A DNA stretch of 31,347 bases from the NCBI GenBank assembly GCA_934650975.1, contig CAKUFW010000018.1, forward strand, positions 1 through 31,347, given 5' to 3'. The translations under genes were made by a program, and so were the position numbers. Below are positions 15,432-22,855 of the stretch, piece by piece. This DNA comes from an uncultured Collinsella sp. (GTDB lineage: Bacteria; Actinomycetota; Coriobacteriia; Coriobacteriales; Coriobacteriaceae). The notes under the pieces were generated by a model. That model saw nothing but the letters and a program-made list of their open reading frames with translations, did no database searches and was not told the DNA's origin. Every line of letters begins with the position of its first letter. Position 1 is the stretch's first letter.

Positions 15432-16148
15432 ATGCCGGGTTTAGGAACGATTATCAACGTCGCGCTTTTGATCGCGGGCGGTCTGCTGGGCCTCATGGGC
15501 GGGCGCTTCATTACGCCCCGCATCCAAGACACGCTCATGAAGGCGTCGGGGTTGTGCGTTCTGTTTATCGGTCTGGGCGGTACCATGCAAAAGATGCTCG
15601 TTATCGATGGAGAGGCGTTGGCGACCACCGGTACCACCATGCTTATCGTCTCATTTGCCCTCGGTTCGCTCATCGGCGAGGCCATCAACCTGGAGGCCGC
15701 CATCGAGAACCTCGGCGAATGGCTCAAGCGCAAAACCGGCAGCGAAGGCGACAACGAGTTCACCAACGCCTTTGTCTCGGCATCGCTCACTGTGTGTATC
15801 GGCGCCATGGCCATCGTAGGATCGATTCAGGACGGCCTGCTCGGCGACTGGTCCACGCTCGCTCTGAAGGGCGCACTGGACTGCATCATCGTCTGCACCA
15901 TGACCGCCTCGCTCGGCCGCGGCTGCATTTTCTCGGCCCTGCCCGTCGCCGTGTTCCAGGGGACGATCACGCTGTTTGCCGGCGCGCTCTCCCCCATCAT
16001 GACTACCGCAGCCCTCGACAGCCTCTCGCTCGTGGGCTCCATGCTCATCTTCTGTGTCGGCGTCAACCTTATCCGACCTCAGACCTTCCGCACGGCCAAC
16101 ATGCTCCCCGCCGTCGTCATTGCCGTCATCTACGCCCTCCTGTTCTAA
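15432..16148 (+). CDS. DUF554 family membrane protein
   Basis: This 238-residue integral membrane protein is of the DUF554 family (YdfK/YqgA-like), whose function is not established. Seven or so hydrophobic segments are visible. Recognisable parts are GTIINVALLIAGGLLGLMGG at the N-terminus, GEAINLEAAIENLGEWLKRK near residue 85, and FVSASLTVCIGAMAIVGSIQDGL near residue 113; the last is the strongest family stretch. ATG 15432 is preceded by AGGAGGG (15422-15428). An upstream in-frame start at 15408 would add eight residues but lacks a ribosome site. It stands alone, with a large palindromic repeat immediately downstream. Confidence 0.9.
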   Translation: MPGLGTIINVALLIAGGLLGLMGGRFITPRIQDTLMKASGLCVLFIGLGGTMQKMLVIDGEALATTGTTMLIVSFALGSLIGEAINLEAAIENLGEWLKRKTGSEGDNEFTNAFVSASLTVCIGAMAIVGSIQDGLLGDWSTLALKGALDCIIVCTMTASLGRGCIFSALPVAVFQGTITLFAGALSPIMTTAALDSLSLVGSMLIFCVGVNLIRPQTFRTANMLPAVVIAVIYALLF

Positions 16149-16154
16149 CCCCTC

Positions 16155-16254
16155 GGTGGATTTTTGGGACATGCCTAGAAATCTACCTTTTGCCAGCGCT
16201 CCAAAGGCGAACCCGCCTAATAGTAGATTTCTAGGCATGTCCCAAAAATCTACC
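16155..16254. repeat. 100-bp palindromic element, 32-bp arms
   Basis: Arm 16155-16186 is the reverse complement of 16223-16254 with one mismatch in 32. The core TTTTTGGGACATGCCTAGAA lies inside the left arm. The 36-base centre holds a GGCG-aacc-CGCC hairpin (16206-16217). The T-run lies inside the stem rather than after it, so this is not a standard terminator. It resembles a REP/MITE-like mobile palindrome. No clear target duplication is seen at the edges. Confidence 0.85.
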
Positions 16255-16288
16255 CGTGGGCAGTGTCTCGAACATCTGTTTGATGCTG

Positions 16289-16297
16289 TGCTATGAT
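16289..16297 (+). promoter_or_regulatory. Candidate extended -10 for the Shango-like operon
   Basis: TGCTATGAT is an extended -10 match 38 bases before the GTG start of the first gene. No good -35 lies 17-18 bases upstream. It sits just after the palindromic element. Confidence 0.4.
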
Positions 16298-16335
16298 ATG
16301 AGGTCACCGACACCGTATAGGGAGAGGAGAGGGCG

Positions 16336-18090
16336 GTGGCCGACCAGGACGTCAAGATGCTCATCGAGCGCATTATGGCCGAGGCCCGGACCCATCAGTC
16401 CGCCCGCTTCTCAAACGAAGTCTATGCTGACGAGCCGATTCTCAAGACCGGCCGACAGATGCAGAACTTCCTCCCCGACCAGTACCGCAAAATGCGCGAG
16501 ATATCGCGCTGGCAGGATGATCCCAAAGGCGGCGCGGGGCGCTGGCTATCGGAGGCGGAGCTCTTTTACCGCCAAGGCCTGCTGATGGCCGACTTTGAGG
16601 ACGACTGCCCCTACAACGGCACCTTTAAGTCGTACTTTCCCACCTACAACGCCATGAGCGACCGGCAGCTGCGCGGCTACTTTACCTGGCGCGCCCAAGT
16701 GCGCCGCGGCAAAATCGAGGAGACATCGACCTCGTTTGCTTTTCTGTATCTTTACGAATTGATCTGCGGCATTGGCGTCGACGACCCGCTCAACGGCTTT
16801 GACAAGATCAAGGCGTTTTGGGATGCCTATCGCGCCTTTGAGCCCGGCATCGACCGGTTCGCACGCGTGTGGTTGCAGGATTACGCTGTATTCCACGGGC
16901 TCGATCCCAAGCTGCTTCGCGACTCCAAAACCGTCGCATTCGACAACGCCCTCATCGAGCTTCGCCGCGCAGCGCGAGACCTTGCGCCGACGCCGTCAAC
17001 CCAAGCTCCCAAACGTCGCAAAGCCTCCGAGCCCGCGCTCCCCCTTCCGCCCGACGAGGCGCGCGAGGAGCGGCTCATGGCCGCTATCAACGCGCTCTCC
17101 ACGTACAACCTCAATAACTCTCGACTCGACCGCAGCCATCATCGCGACCTGCGTCACGTGGCATGCGCCGTGTATGTCCGCATGGCGCGCTACTATGACA
17201 CGCACCGAAAGGCCAGCATCGTAGCGAGCTTGTTTGGGGAGGAAACGGCCATGCCCTACACCATGTTTGCCTCGGCCGTGTTCTTTGCGCCCGAGCGCCA
17301 CGAGGACTGCGAATACCGTCTGGACCCCATCCATATCTACCGTTGCCAAAACGGCTTTTGGGAGTGCATGCGCATCCACGGCAGCAGACAAAAGAGCAGC
17401 AAGCTCGGTGAGATGATGCGCGCTTGCGACCAGCGCCTGCGCCTTGCGTTGGACCCCACTCATCCCCTTAAGGAAGAGAAGGTCCCCAAATATCTGGCCA
17501 AGATCATCGACGACGAGATCGCGGCATGGCTTTCGTGGGATGCCGCACACCAGCCCGTTAAGATCGATATCGACCTGAGCCAGCTGGGGCATATCCGAAG
17601 TGCCGCCGCACAGACGCGCGAGGCGCTTTTGATCGACGAGGAGCGCGAGGACGACACACTTGCGAAAGCCGAGGAAGCAGGCTCCGAACAACCGGAAGCC
17701 GAGCCCGCGGCCAACATGATTGCCGAACCGGTCGCGACGCCCACGCAGCAGGACAAACCTGACCAGCCGACTGTCTCCACCGAGCAGTTTGGTGTCGTGG
17801 CCCCACTCCTCGCGTCTGCGCCCACACCCGCAACGGTCATGTCCGCCGGCACCGCACCCGCACTCGCCCCCGCCGCAGGTGCCTATCTTCGAGCGCTGCT
17901 CGAGCAGAACGCAGCGCAGGCGGCATCGGCGGTAGCACAGTCGGGCAAGAGCGAGGACATGCTCGTCGACAGCATCAACGAGGCCCTCTTTGACCTCGTG
18001 GGCGACACCGTTATTGAATTTGGCGCGTCAGGACCGCAAATTATCGAGGACTACGAAGCAGACGTGAGAGGATACCTATACCATGAGTGA
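16336..18090 (+). CDS. sngA: TerB-N/TerB-C domain protein, Shango SngA-like
   Basis: This 584-residue soluble protein has a TerB-N domain, seen as YNAMSDRQLRGYFTWRAQVR around residue 105 and FAFLYLYELICGIGVDDPLNG near 135. A middle region of low similarity and a proline/alanine/acid-rich linker (about 430-495) follow. A TerB-C domain ends the protein (about 495-584), with the typical INEALFDLVGDTVIEF near 544 and IIEDYEADVRGYL at the end. TerB-N/TerB-C proteins occur with a DUF2791-type ATPase and an SF2 helicase in the three-gene anti-phage system Shango. The GTG start at 16336 has GAGGAGAG 5 to 6 bases upstream. It overlaps the next gene by eight bases. Its biochemical role is unknown; the family is proposed to sense or bind a ligand or metal. 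Confidence 0.88.
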   Translation: MADQDVKMLIERIMAEARTHQSARFSNEVYADEPILKTGRQMQNFLPDQYRKMREISRWQDDPKGGAGRWLSEAELFYRQGLLMADFEDDCPYNGTFKSYFPTYNAMSDRQLRGYFTWRAQVRRGKIEETSTSFAFLYLYELICGIGVDDPLNGFDKIKAFWDAYRAFEPGIDRFARVWLQDYAVFHGLDPKLLRDSKTVAFDNALIELRRAARDLAPTPSTQAPKRRKASEPALPLPPDEAREERLMAAINALSTYNLNNSRLDRSHHRDLRHVACAVYVRMARYYDTHRKASIVASLFGEETAMPYTMFASAVFFAPERHEDCEYRLDPIHIYRCQNGFWECMRIHGSRQKSSKLGEMMRACDQRLRLALDPTHPLKEEKVPKYLAKIIDDEIAAWLSWDAAHQPVKIDIDLSQLGHIRSAAAQTREALLIDEEREDDTLAKAEEAGSEQPEAEPAANMIAEPVATPTQQDKPDQPTVSTEQFGVVAPLLASAPTPATVMSAGTAPALAPAAGAYLRALLEQNAAQAASAVAQSGKSEDMLVDSINEALFDLVGDTVIEFGASGPQIIEDYEADVRGYLYHE

Positions 18091-19387
18091 TACCGCATCC
18101 GCAGCACCCCGCGTGCCCAAGCGCGTCGCCGCCGTCATTCTCAACTCGCTCAAGGGCGGCGTCGTCCCGCGTATCGGCCTTCCCTACATCACCGTGGGAC
18201 GCGAGGTCGAGATCCGCGCCCTGCTCACCGATCTGAGCCTCATCGCCGATGGCGGCGCGAGCTTCCGCTTCCTGGTCGGTCGCTACGGCGCCGGCAAGAG
18301 TTTTTTGCTCCAAACCATTCGTACACATGCCATGGGCGAGGGCTTTGTCGTCGCCGATGCCGACCTTTCGCCTGAACGCCGCCTACAGGGCGGACAGGGA
18401 CAGGGTCTGGCCACCTATCGCGAGCTCATCCGTAACATATCGACCAAGACGCGTCCCGAGGGCGGTGCGCTCAACCTCATCTTGGATCGCTGGGTCGCCT
18501 CATGCGCCGATGCCGACGAGTCAGCCGTTAATGCACAGCTCGCCCCACTCGAGGAGATGGTCCACGGCTTTGACTTCACCCGCATGCTTCGCCGTTACCG
18601 CACGGCCGTCGCAGAGGGCGACGAAGAGAGCATGAGCCGCGTGACCAAATGGATTCGCGGCGAGTACCGCACTAAGAGCGAGGCACGCGCCGAGTTGGGC
18701 TCCTCGACCATCATCAGCGACGACGACTGGTACGACTACATCAAACTCATCGCGCGCTTTTTGGTCTGCAGCGGCTATAAGGGCATGCTGGCGCTCATCG
18801 ACGAACTCGTAAACCTGTACAAGATCCCCAACGCCATCACGCGCCAGTACAACTACGAGAAGATCCTGACCATGTACAACGACACGTTGCAAGGCAAGGC
18901 GCAGTACCTGGGCATGATCATGGGCGGCACGCCAACCTCTATCGAAGACCGACGCCGCGGCGTCTTTTCCTACGAGGCTCTGCGCAGCCGTCTCGCTCAG
19001 GGCCGTTTTGCGCGCGAAGACCTCAAAGACATGCTCGCGCCCATCATCCGTCTGCAGCCGCTCACCTATGAGGAGCTGCTGGTACTGATCGAAAAGCTCA
19101 TGCAGATCCATGCCGGCTACTTTGGCTGGACGCCTACGCTTACCGAGAACGACTTGGTGGACTTCCTCAAGATCGAGTTTGGCCGCGTGGGAGCCGACAC
19201 GCACCTGACGCCCCGTGAGGTCATTCGCGACTTTATCGAGCTGCTCGATATCCTGTGTCAAAACCCCGATGCCAATGTGGCCGAACTGCTGCAAAGCGTC
19301 GGTGGCGATTCGCTGGCACCGGTAGCCGCAACAGACGACGCCGGCACCGCAAGCGACGACCGCAACTTCGCCGAGTTCACCATCTAA
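18083..19387 (+). CDS. sngB: BrxD-like (DUF2791) P-loop ATPase, Shango SngB-like
   Basis: This 434-residue P-loop ATPase has Walker A GRYGAGKS (Lys72) and Walker B MLALIDELVNLYK (Asp240-Glu241). The second motif and the N-terminal VAAVILNSLKGGVVPRIGLPYI stretch are typical of the DUF2791/BrxD group, AAA+/ORC-like ATPases found in BREX and related defence loci. The C-terminal ~40 residues are low-complexity and acidic. The start overlaps the preceding stop by eight bases, with AGAGGAT 9 to 10 bases upstream, which suggests coupled translation with the TerB protein. It is followed by a 116-base gap holding a hairpin, then the helicase gene. The probable role is ATP-driven switching of the defence complex, inferred from family and context. 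Confidence 0.9.
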   Translation: MSDTASAAPRVPKRVAAVILNSLKGGVVPRIGLPYITVGREVEIRALLTDLSLIADGGASFRFLVGRYGAGKSFLLQTIRTHAMGEGFVVADADLSPERRLQGGQGQGLATYRELIRNISTKTRPEGGALNLILDRWVASCADADESAVNAQLAPLEEMVHGFDFTRMLRRYRTAVAEGDEESMSRVTKWIRGEYRTKSEARAELGSSTIISDDDWYDYIKLIARFLVCSGYKGMLALIDELVNLYKIPNAITRQYNYEKILTMYNDTLQGKAQYLGMIMGGTPTSIEDRRRGVFSYEALRSRLAQGRFAREDLKDMLAPIIRLQPLTYEELLVLIEKLMQIHAGYFGWTPTLTENDLVDFLKIEFGRVGADTHLTPREVIRDFIELLDILCQNPDANVAELLQSVGGDSLAPVAATDDAGTASDDRNFAEFTI

Positions 19388-19424
19388 CCTACCAAAATGG
19401 GACAGGTTTATTTTGGCAGGTTTT
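19388..19424 (+). terminator. Hairpin with T-tract between sngB-like and sngC-like genes
   Basis: CCTACCAAAAT (19388-19398) pairs with ATTTTGGCAGG (19410-19420), one mismatch, and is followed by TTTT. The loop contains GGGACAGG, so the hairpin includes TGGGACA, related to the repeats flanking the operon. It begins on the base after the sngB stop. It could act as a partial terminator that lowers helicase expression, or be a repeat insertion. Confidence 0.55.
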
Positions 19425-19503
19425 ATCTGGGCAAACGCCGATGTTGCAACGCATCGAGCCGTTGCGCGCTACGTTGATCAACCCGTTGTTGAAAGGAGGA
19501 CCC

Positions 19504-21948
19504 ATGAACGCTTTTGACCGCTACGCCCCGTTTATCCAGGATTTCATCTACTCCCACGATTGGGAGAGCTTGCGCTCTATCCAGGTTGCGGCAGCAGATG
19601 CAATCTTTAACACGCAAGACAATGTGCTCCTGACAGCATCCACGGCATCCGGCAAAACCGAGGCGGCCTTCTTTCCCATCCTGACCGAGTTTTGGGAGAA
19701 CCCGCCCGCGAGTGTGGGCGCCCTCTACATTGGCCCTCTCAAAGCGCTCATCAACGATCAGTTTGTACGCCTCAACGATCTGTGCGAAGAGGCCGATATC
19801 CCCGTCTGGCACTGGCACGGCGATGTCTCACAGTCGCATAAGGCCAAACTCATCAAAAAGCCGAGCGGCATCTTGCAGATTACGCCCGAATCACTCGAGG
19901 CGCTCCTGATCCATAAGCACATGGCAATCCCGCGCATGTTCTGCGACCTGCGCTATGTGGTCATTGACGAGGTCCACTCGCTCATGCGCGGTGACCGTGG
20001 CGGTCAGACGCTCTGCCTTATCGAGCGCCTTTCACGCATGGCGGGCGTGCAGCCCCGGCGCATTGGCCTTTCGGCCACCATCGGGGACCCCGAGCGCACG
20101 GGCGCTTTTCTCTCACAGGGAACGGGGCGCGACTGCGTCATCCCCCGCTTTGAGGAGCCGCGCCACGTGTGGCGTATCTCCATGGAGCACTTCTACAACT
20201 CGGGTCCCCAGGCGCAGCAGCGAGGATTCACGAGCACAGGTCCGCAGGAAGCTGAGGTGCTCGCATGCGAGCGCATTGAAGTAGCGTCACCCGCGGCACT
20301 GCCCGCCGGCACCCAAGACATGCGCCACAGCGGACAGCTCACGCAGGAGGAACGCCGCCAACGTCGCGAGCGGGCACGGGGCAAGGCCGTCCCCAAGGAC
20401 CATCGCACTTCCTCGGCCCCCGAGGGCGAAGTCGACATCCCGCGAGCGACCGAGCAGGCGCTGCTCAACCCCACCGATACCGCGCCCGACAACGCCGATC
20501 CCGGCATGGGCTATATCTTTGAACATACCCGCGGCCGCAAGTGCCTGGTCTTTGCCAACTCGCGCGAGGAGGCCGAGGCCGTGTGCTCCATGCTGCGCAG
20601 TTACTGCGAATACCGTCACGAGCCCGACCGCTTCCTCATCCACCACGGCAATCTTTCGGCATCGCTACGCGAGACCGCCGAGGAGCTCATGCGCGACGAG
20701 GAGCAGGCACAGACAACCGTCACCACCTCCACGCTGGAGCTCGGTATTGATATCGGCCGTCTGGAGCGCGCGTTTCAGATCGACGCACCGTTTACCGTCA
20801 GCTCCTTTTTACAGCGCATGGGGCGTACAGGCCGCCGCGATCTTCCGCCCGAGATGTGGTTCGTCATGCGCGAGGAAGAGCCCGAGCCACGCACGATGAT
20901 GCCCGAGACCATTCCCTGGAAGCTTCTACAGGGCATCGCGCTCGTACAACTCTATCGCGAGGAAAAGTGGGTCGAGCCGCCCGAGCTCGATCGACTCCCC
21001 TACAGCTTGCTCTATCACCAGACCATGTCGACGCTCGCCAGCACCGGCGAGCTCACACCGGCCGAGCTTGCCCAGCGCGTGCTCACGCTCAGCTATTTCC
21101 ACCGCGTCTCCGCCGATGACTACCGCATGCTGCTGCGCCACCTCATTAAGATCGACCACATCCAGGTCACCGAGGGCGGCGGGCTCATCGTGGGCCTCGC
21201 GGGCGAGCGCATCATCAACAACTTTAAGTTCTACGCCGTGTTCCAGGAGAACGAGGAGTTTACCGTCCGCAGCGAATCGGCCGAGCTGGGCACGATCGTC
21301 AACCCGCCACCACCTGGCGAGCGCATCGCCATCGCAGGCCATTGCTGGATCGTCGAGGAAGTTGACTGGAAGCGTCACACCGTCTTTGCCACACAGATCA
21401 AGGGCCGTGTACCGGCCTACTTTGGCGATTGTCCCGGAGATATCAATACGCATGTGCTCGAGCGCATGCGCCAGGCGCTCAACGAACATGCAGCATATCC
21501 GTACCTTATGGGCAACGCACGAGCACGCCTTGCGCAGGCCCGTCATACAGCCGAGATTTCGGGCGCGGGAACTAAGCCGCTCATCAACCTAGGCGGTGAC
21601 ACCTGGGTGCTCTTCCCGTGGCTGGGCAGCTACGCCTTCCTGGCGCTCGAACGCATGCTCAAGATTAAATGCGCCGCAGAGCTGAGTCTTCGAGGGCTCG
21701 ATCCGTCGCGCCCGTACTTTATGCAGTTTAAGATGAAGGCCGACGAGGAGACGTTCTTTGAGGTACTCGCCGCCGAGGCCGAGAAGGACTTCGACCCTAT
21801 CGAGCTCGTCTACCCCGGCGAGGTGCCCTACTTTGATCGTTACGACGAGTACGTTCCCGAGGAACTCGTGCGCAAAGGCTTCGCCGAAGGCGTCCTCGAC
21901 ATCGAAGGCATGAAGCAGCGCGTCCGCAGCTGGCGCAGCCACGCATAA
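19504..21948 (+). CDS. sngC: SF2 DExH helicase, Lhr/BrxHI-like, Shango SngC-like
   Basis: This 814-residue superfamily 2 helicase has motif I TASGKT (Lys51), motif II DEVH (Asp155-His158), motif III SATIGD near 191, and motif VI QRMGRTGRR from residue 437. A charged insertion of roughly 90 residues (about 255-335) separates the two RecA-like domains. The C-terminal ~330 residues carry winged-helix-like and beta-rich parts in the style of Lhr helicases. ATG 19504 has AGGAGG 4 bases upstream; the open frame extends back to 19255 through the end of sngB but without a start signal. In BREX loci the same ATPase-helicase pair is BrxD-BrxHI; here, with a TerB protein, it fits Shango. Predicted role: ATP-dependent action on phage nucleic acid. 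Confidence 0.92.
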   Translation: MNAFDRYAPFIQDFIYSHDWESLRSIQVAAADAIFNTQDNVLLTASTASGKTEAAFFPILTEFWENPPASVGALYIGPLKALINDQFVRLNDLCEEADIPVWHWHGDVSQSHKAKLIKKPSGILQITPESLEALLIHKHMAIPRMFCDLRYVVIDEVHSLMRGDRGGQTLCLIERLSRMAGVQPRRIGLSATIGDPERTGAFLSQGTGRDCVIPRFEEPRHVWRISMEHFYNSGPQAQQRGFTSTGPQEAEVLACERIEVASPAALPAGTQDMRHSGQLTQEERRQRRERARGKAVPKDHRTSSAPEGEVDIPRATEQALLNPTDTAPDNADPGMGYIFEHTRGRKCLVFANSREEAEAVCSMLRSYCEYRHEPDRFLIHHGNLSASLRETAEELMRDEEQAQTTVTTSTLELGIDIGRLERAFQIDAPFTVSSFLQRMGRTGRRDLPPEMWFVMREEEPEPRTMMPETIPWKLLQGIALVQLYREEKWVEPPELDRLPYSLLYHQTMSTLASTGELTPAELAQRVLTLSYFHRVSADDYRMLLRHLIKIDHIQVTEGGGLIVGLAGERIINNFKFYAVFQENEEFTVRSESAELGTIVNPPPPGERIAIAGHCWIVEEVDWKRHTVFATQIKGRVPAYFGDCPGDINTHVLERMRQALNEHAAYPYLMGNARARLAQARHTAEISGAGTKPLINLGGDTWVLFPWLGSYAFLALERMLKIKCAAELSLRGLDPSRPYFMQFKMKADEETFFEVLAAEAEKDFDPIELVYPGEVPYFDRYDEYVPEELVRKGFAEGVLDIEGMKQRVRSWRSHA

Positions 21949-21956
21949 AACCAGTC

Positions 21957-21966
21957 TTTTTGGGAC
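21957..21966 (+). repeat. Solitary TTTTTGGGAC motif downstream of the helicase
   Basis: An exact copy of the 10-base core found in the left arm of the palindrome at 16161-16170, in the same orientation, eight bases after the helicase stop. Confidence 0.6.
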
Positions 21967-21979
21967 GGGGCTCAATGAG

Positions 21980-22855
21980 CTAATCGTGGAGCGGGGTGCC
22001 GAGGAAGTCGGTGTCGAAGGGCACGGCTTCGGTGAAGGCGTAGTCACCGTCGCTGGCGATGAGCAGGTAGTTTTCCTCGCCGCCGAACTCCGTGTCACCG
22101 CAGGGAATTACCCAAGCGTGGTCGAATACCTCGAGCACCGTTGCGGCGCAATCGCGCAGGAACGTTACATCGCCCCCCTCGTTCACGCTCACAATGTTGG
22201 CCGCGTAGATGCCGCCCGGGTTCAGGCTACCCCGCACCAAACGGAGTGCCTCAACGGTTGCCAGCTCGCGCACGGGCTCGGCACCGCCAAAGCAATCGCT
22301 CACGATTGCGTCGTAGCGACGATGTCCCACGCTCGTCACACCCAGGTACGAGCGCGCCTCGGCGGTAATCACCCGAAGGCGATCGCCAACCGTACGTTCC
22401 AGCTCGTTCAAGTAGAACCAGCGACGCGCCAGACGCGTAATTTCGGCATCGTACTCAATGACATCCATGCGCAGGCCCTCATGCGACATCAGCGCATACT
22501 TGGGATAGGCAAACCCGCCCCCGCCCAGCATAAGCATGCGGTCGATACCATGCCTGCAAGCATCACGCATTGCGTCCTCGGCCTCGAACACATCGTCAAA
22601 TGCGCGATAGTACGCAAAGACCGGCTCAGCCCAGCGATCGCCAACATAGCTCGCGCTTTGGTAGACGCCTCCCTGCACGAGCACACGGACCTCGGCACCG
22701 CTCTCATCGTGCACACGCTTCACGCGCGCCAACCCGTTGCGGGTCCGTGCGACCTGCAAACAGGCAGCGCGAACGGCGACGGCAGCCGCACCGAGCGCCG
22801 CGGCTCCCAGGGCAACGCCGGCAACGACGCCAGCAGAAACACTCGGCTTGTTCAT
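21980..22855 (-). CDS. Spermidine-synthase-like methyltransferase-fold protein
   Basis: This 291-residue protein has a hydrophobic N-terminal segment (about residues 8-31) that could be a membrane anchor. A spermidine synthase-type Rossmann domain follows: RMLMLGGGGFAYPKYAL near 105, MDVIEYDAEI near 130, and YDAIVSDCFGG near 182. The glycine loop and acidic residue fit binding of a nucleoside-thioether substrate, but specific polyamine-site residues cannot be confirmed by eye, so the substrate is open. The ATG at 22855 directly abuts the stop of the Elp3-like gene with no spacer, so the two are co-transcribed and probably coupled. It is convergent with the Shango-like operon, with 31 bases between the stops. 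Confidence 0.85.
   Translation of the reverse strand: MNKPSVSAGVVAGVALGAAALGAAAVAVRAACLQVARTRNGLARVKRVHDESGAEVRVLVQGGVYQSASYVGDRWAEPVFAYYRAFDDVFEAEDAMRDACRHGIDRMLMLGGGGFAYPKYALMSHEGLRMDVIEYDAEITRLARRWFYLNELERTVGDRLRVITAEARSYLGVTSVGHRRYDAIVSDCFGGAEPVRELATVEALRLVRGSLNPGGIYAANIVSVNEGGDVTFLRDCAATVLEVFDHAWVIPCGDTEFGGEENYLLIASDGDYAFTEAVPFDTDFLGTPLHD

Noticed and set aside
16155..16254. Bidirectional terminator
   Set aside because: The stem is long enough but no T-run follows either arm; the T-run is buried within the stem.
18083..21948. BREX locus
   Set aside because: The ATPase and helicase resemble BrxD and BrxHI, but PglZ, PglX, BrxC and BrxA/B are absent and a TerB protein is the partner, which fits Shango better.
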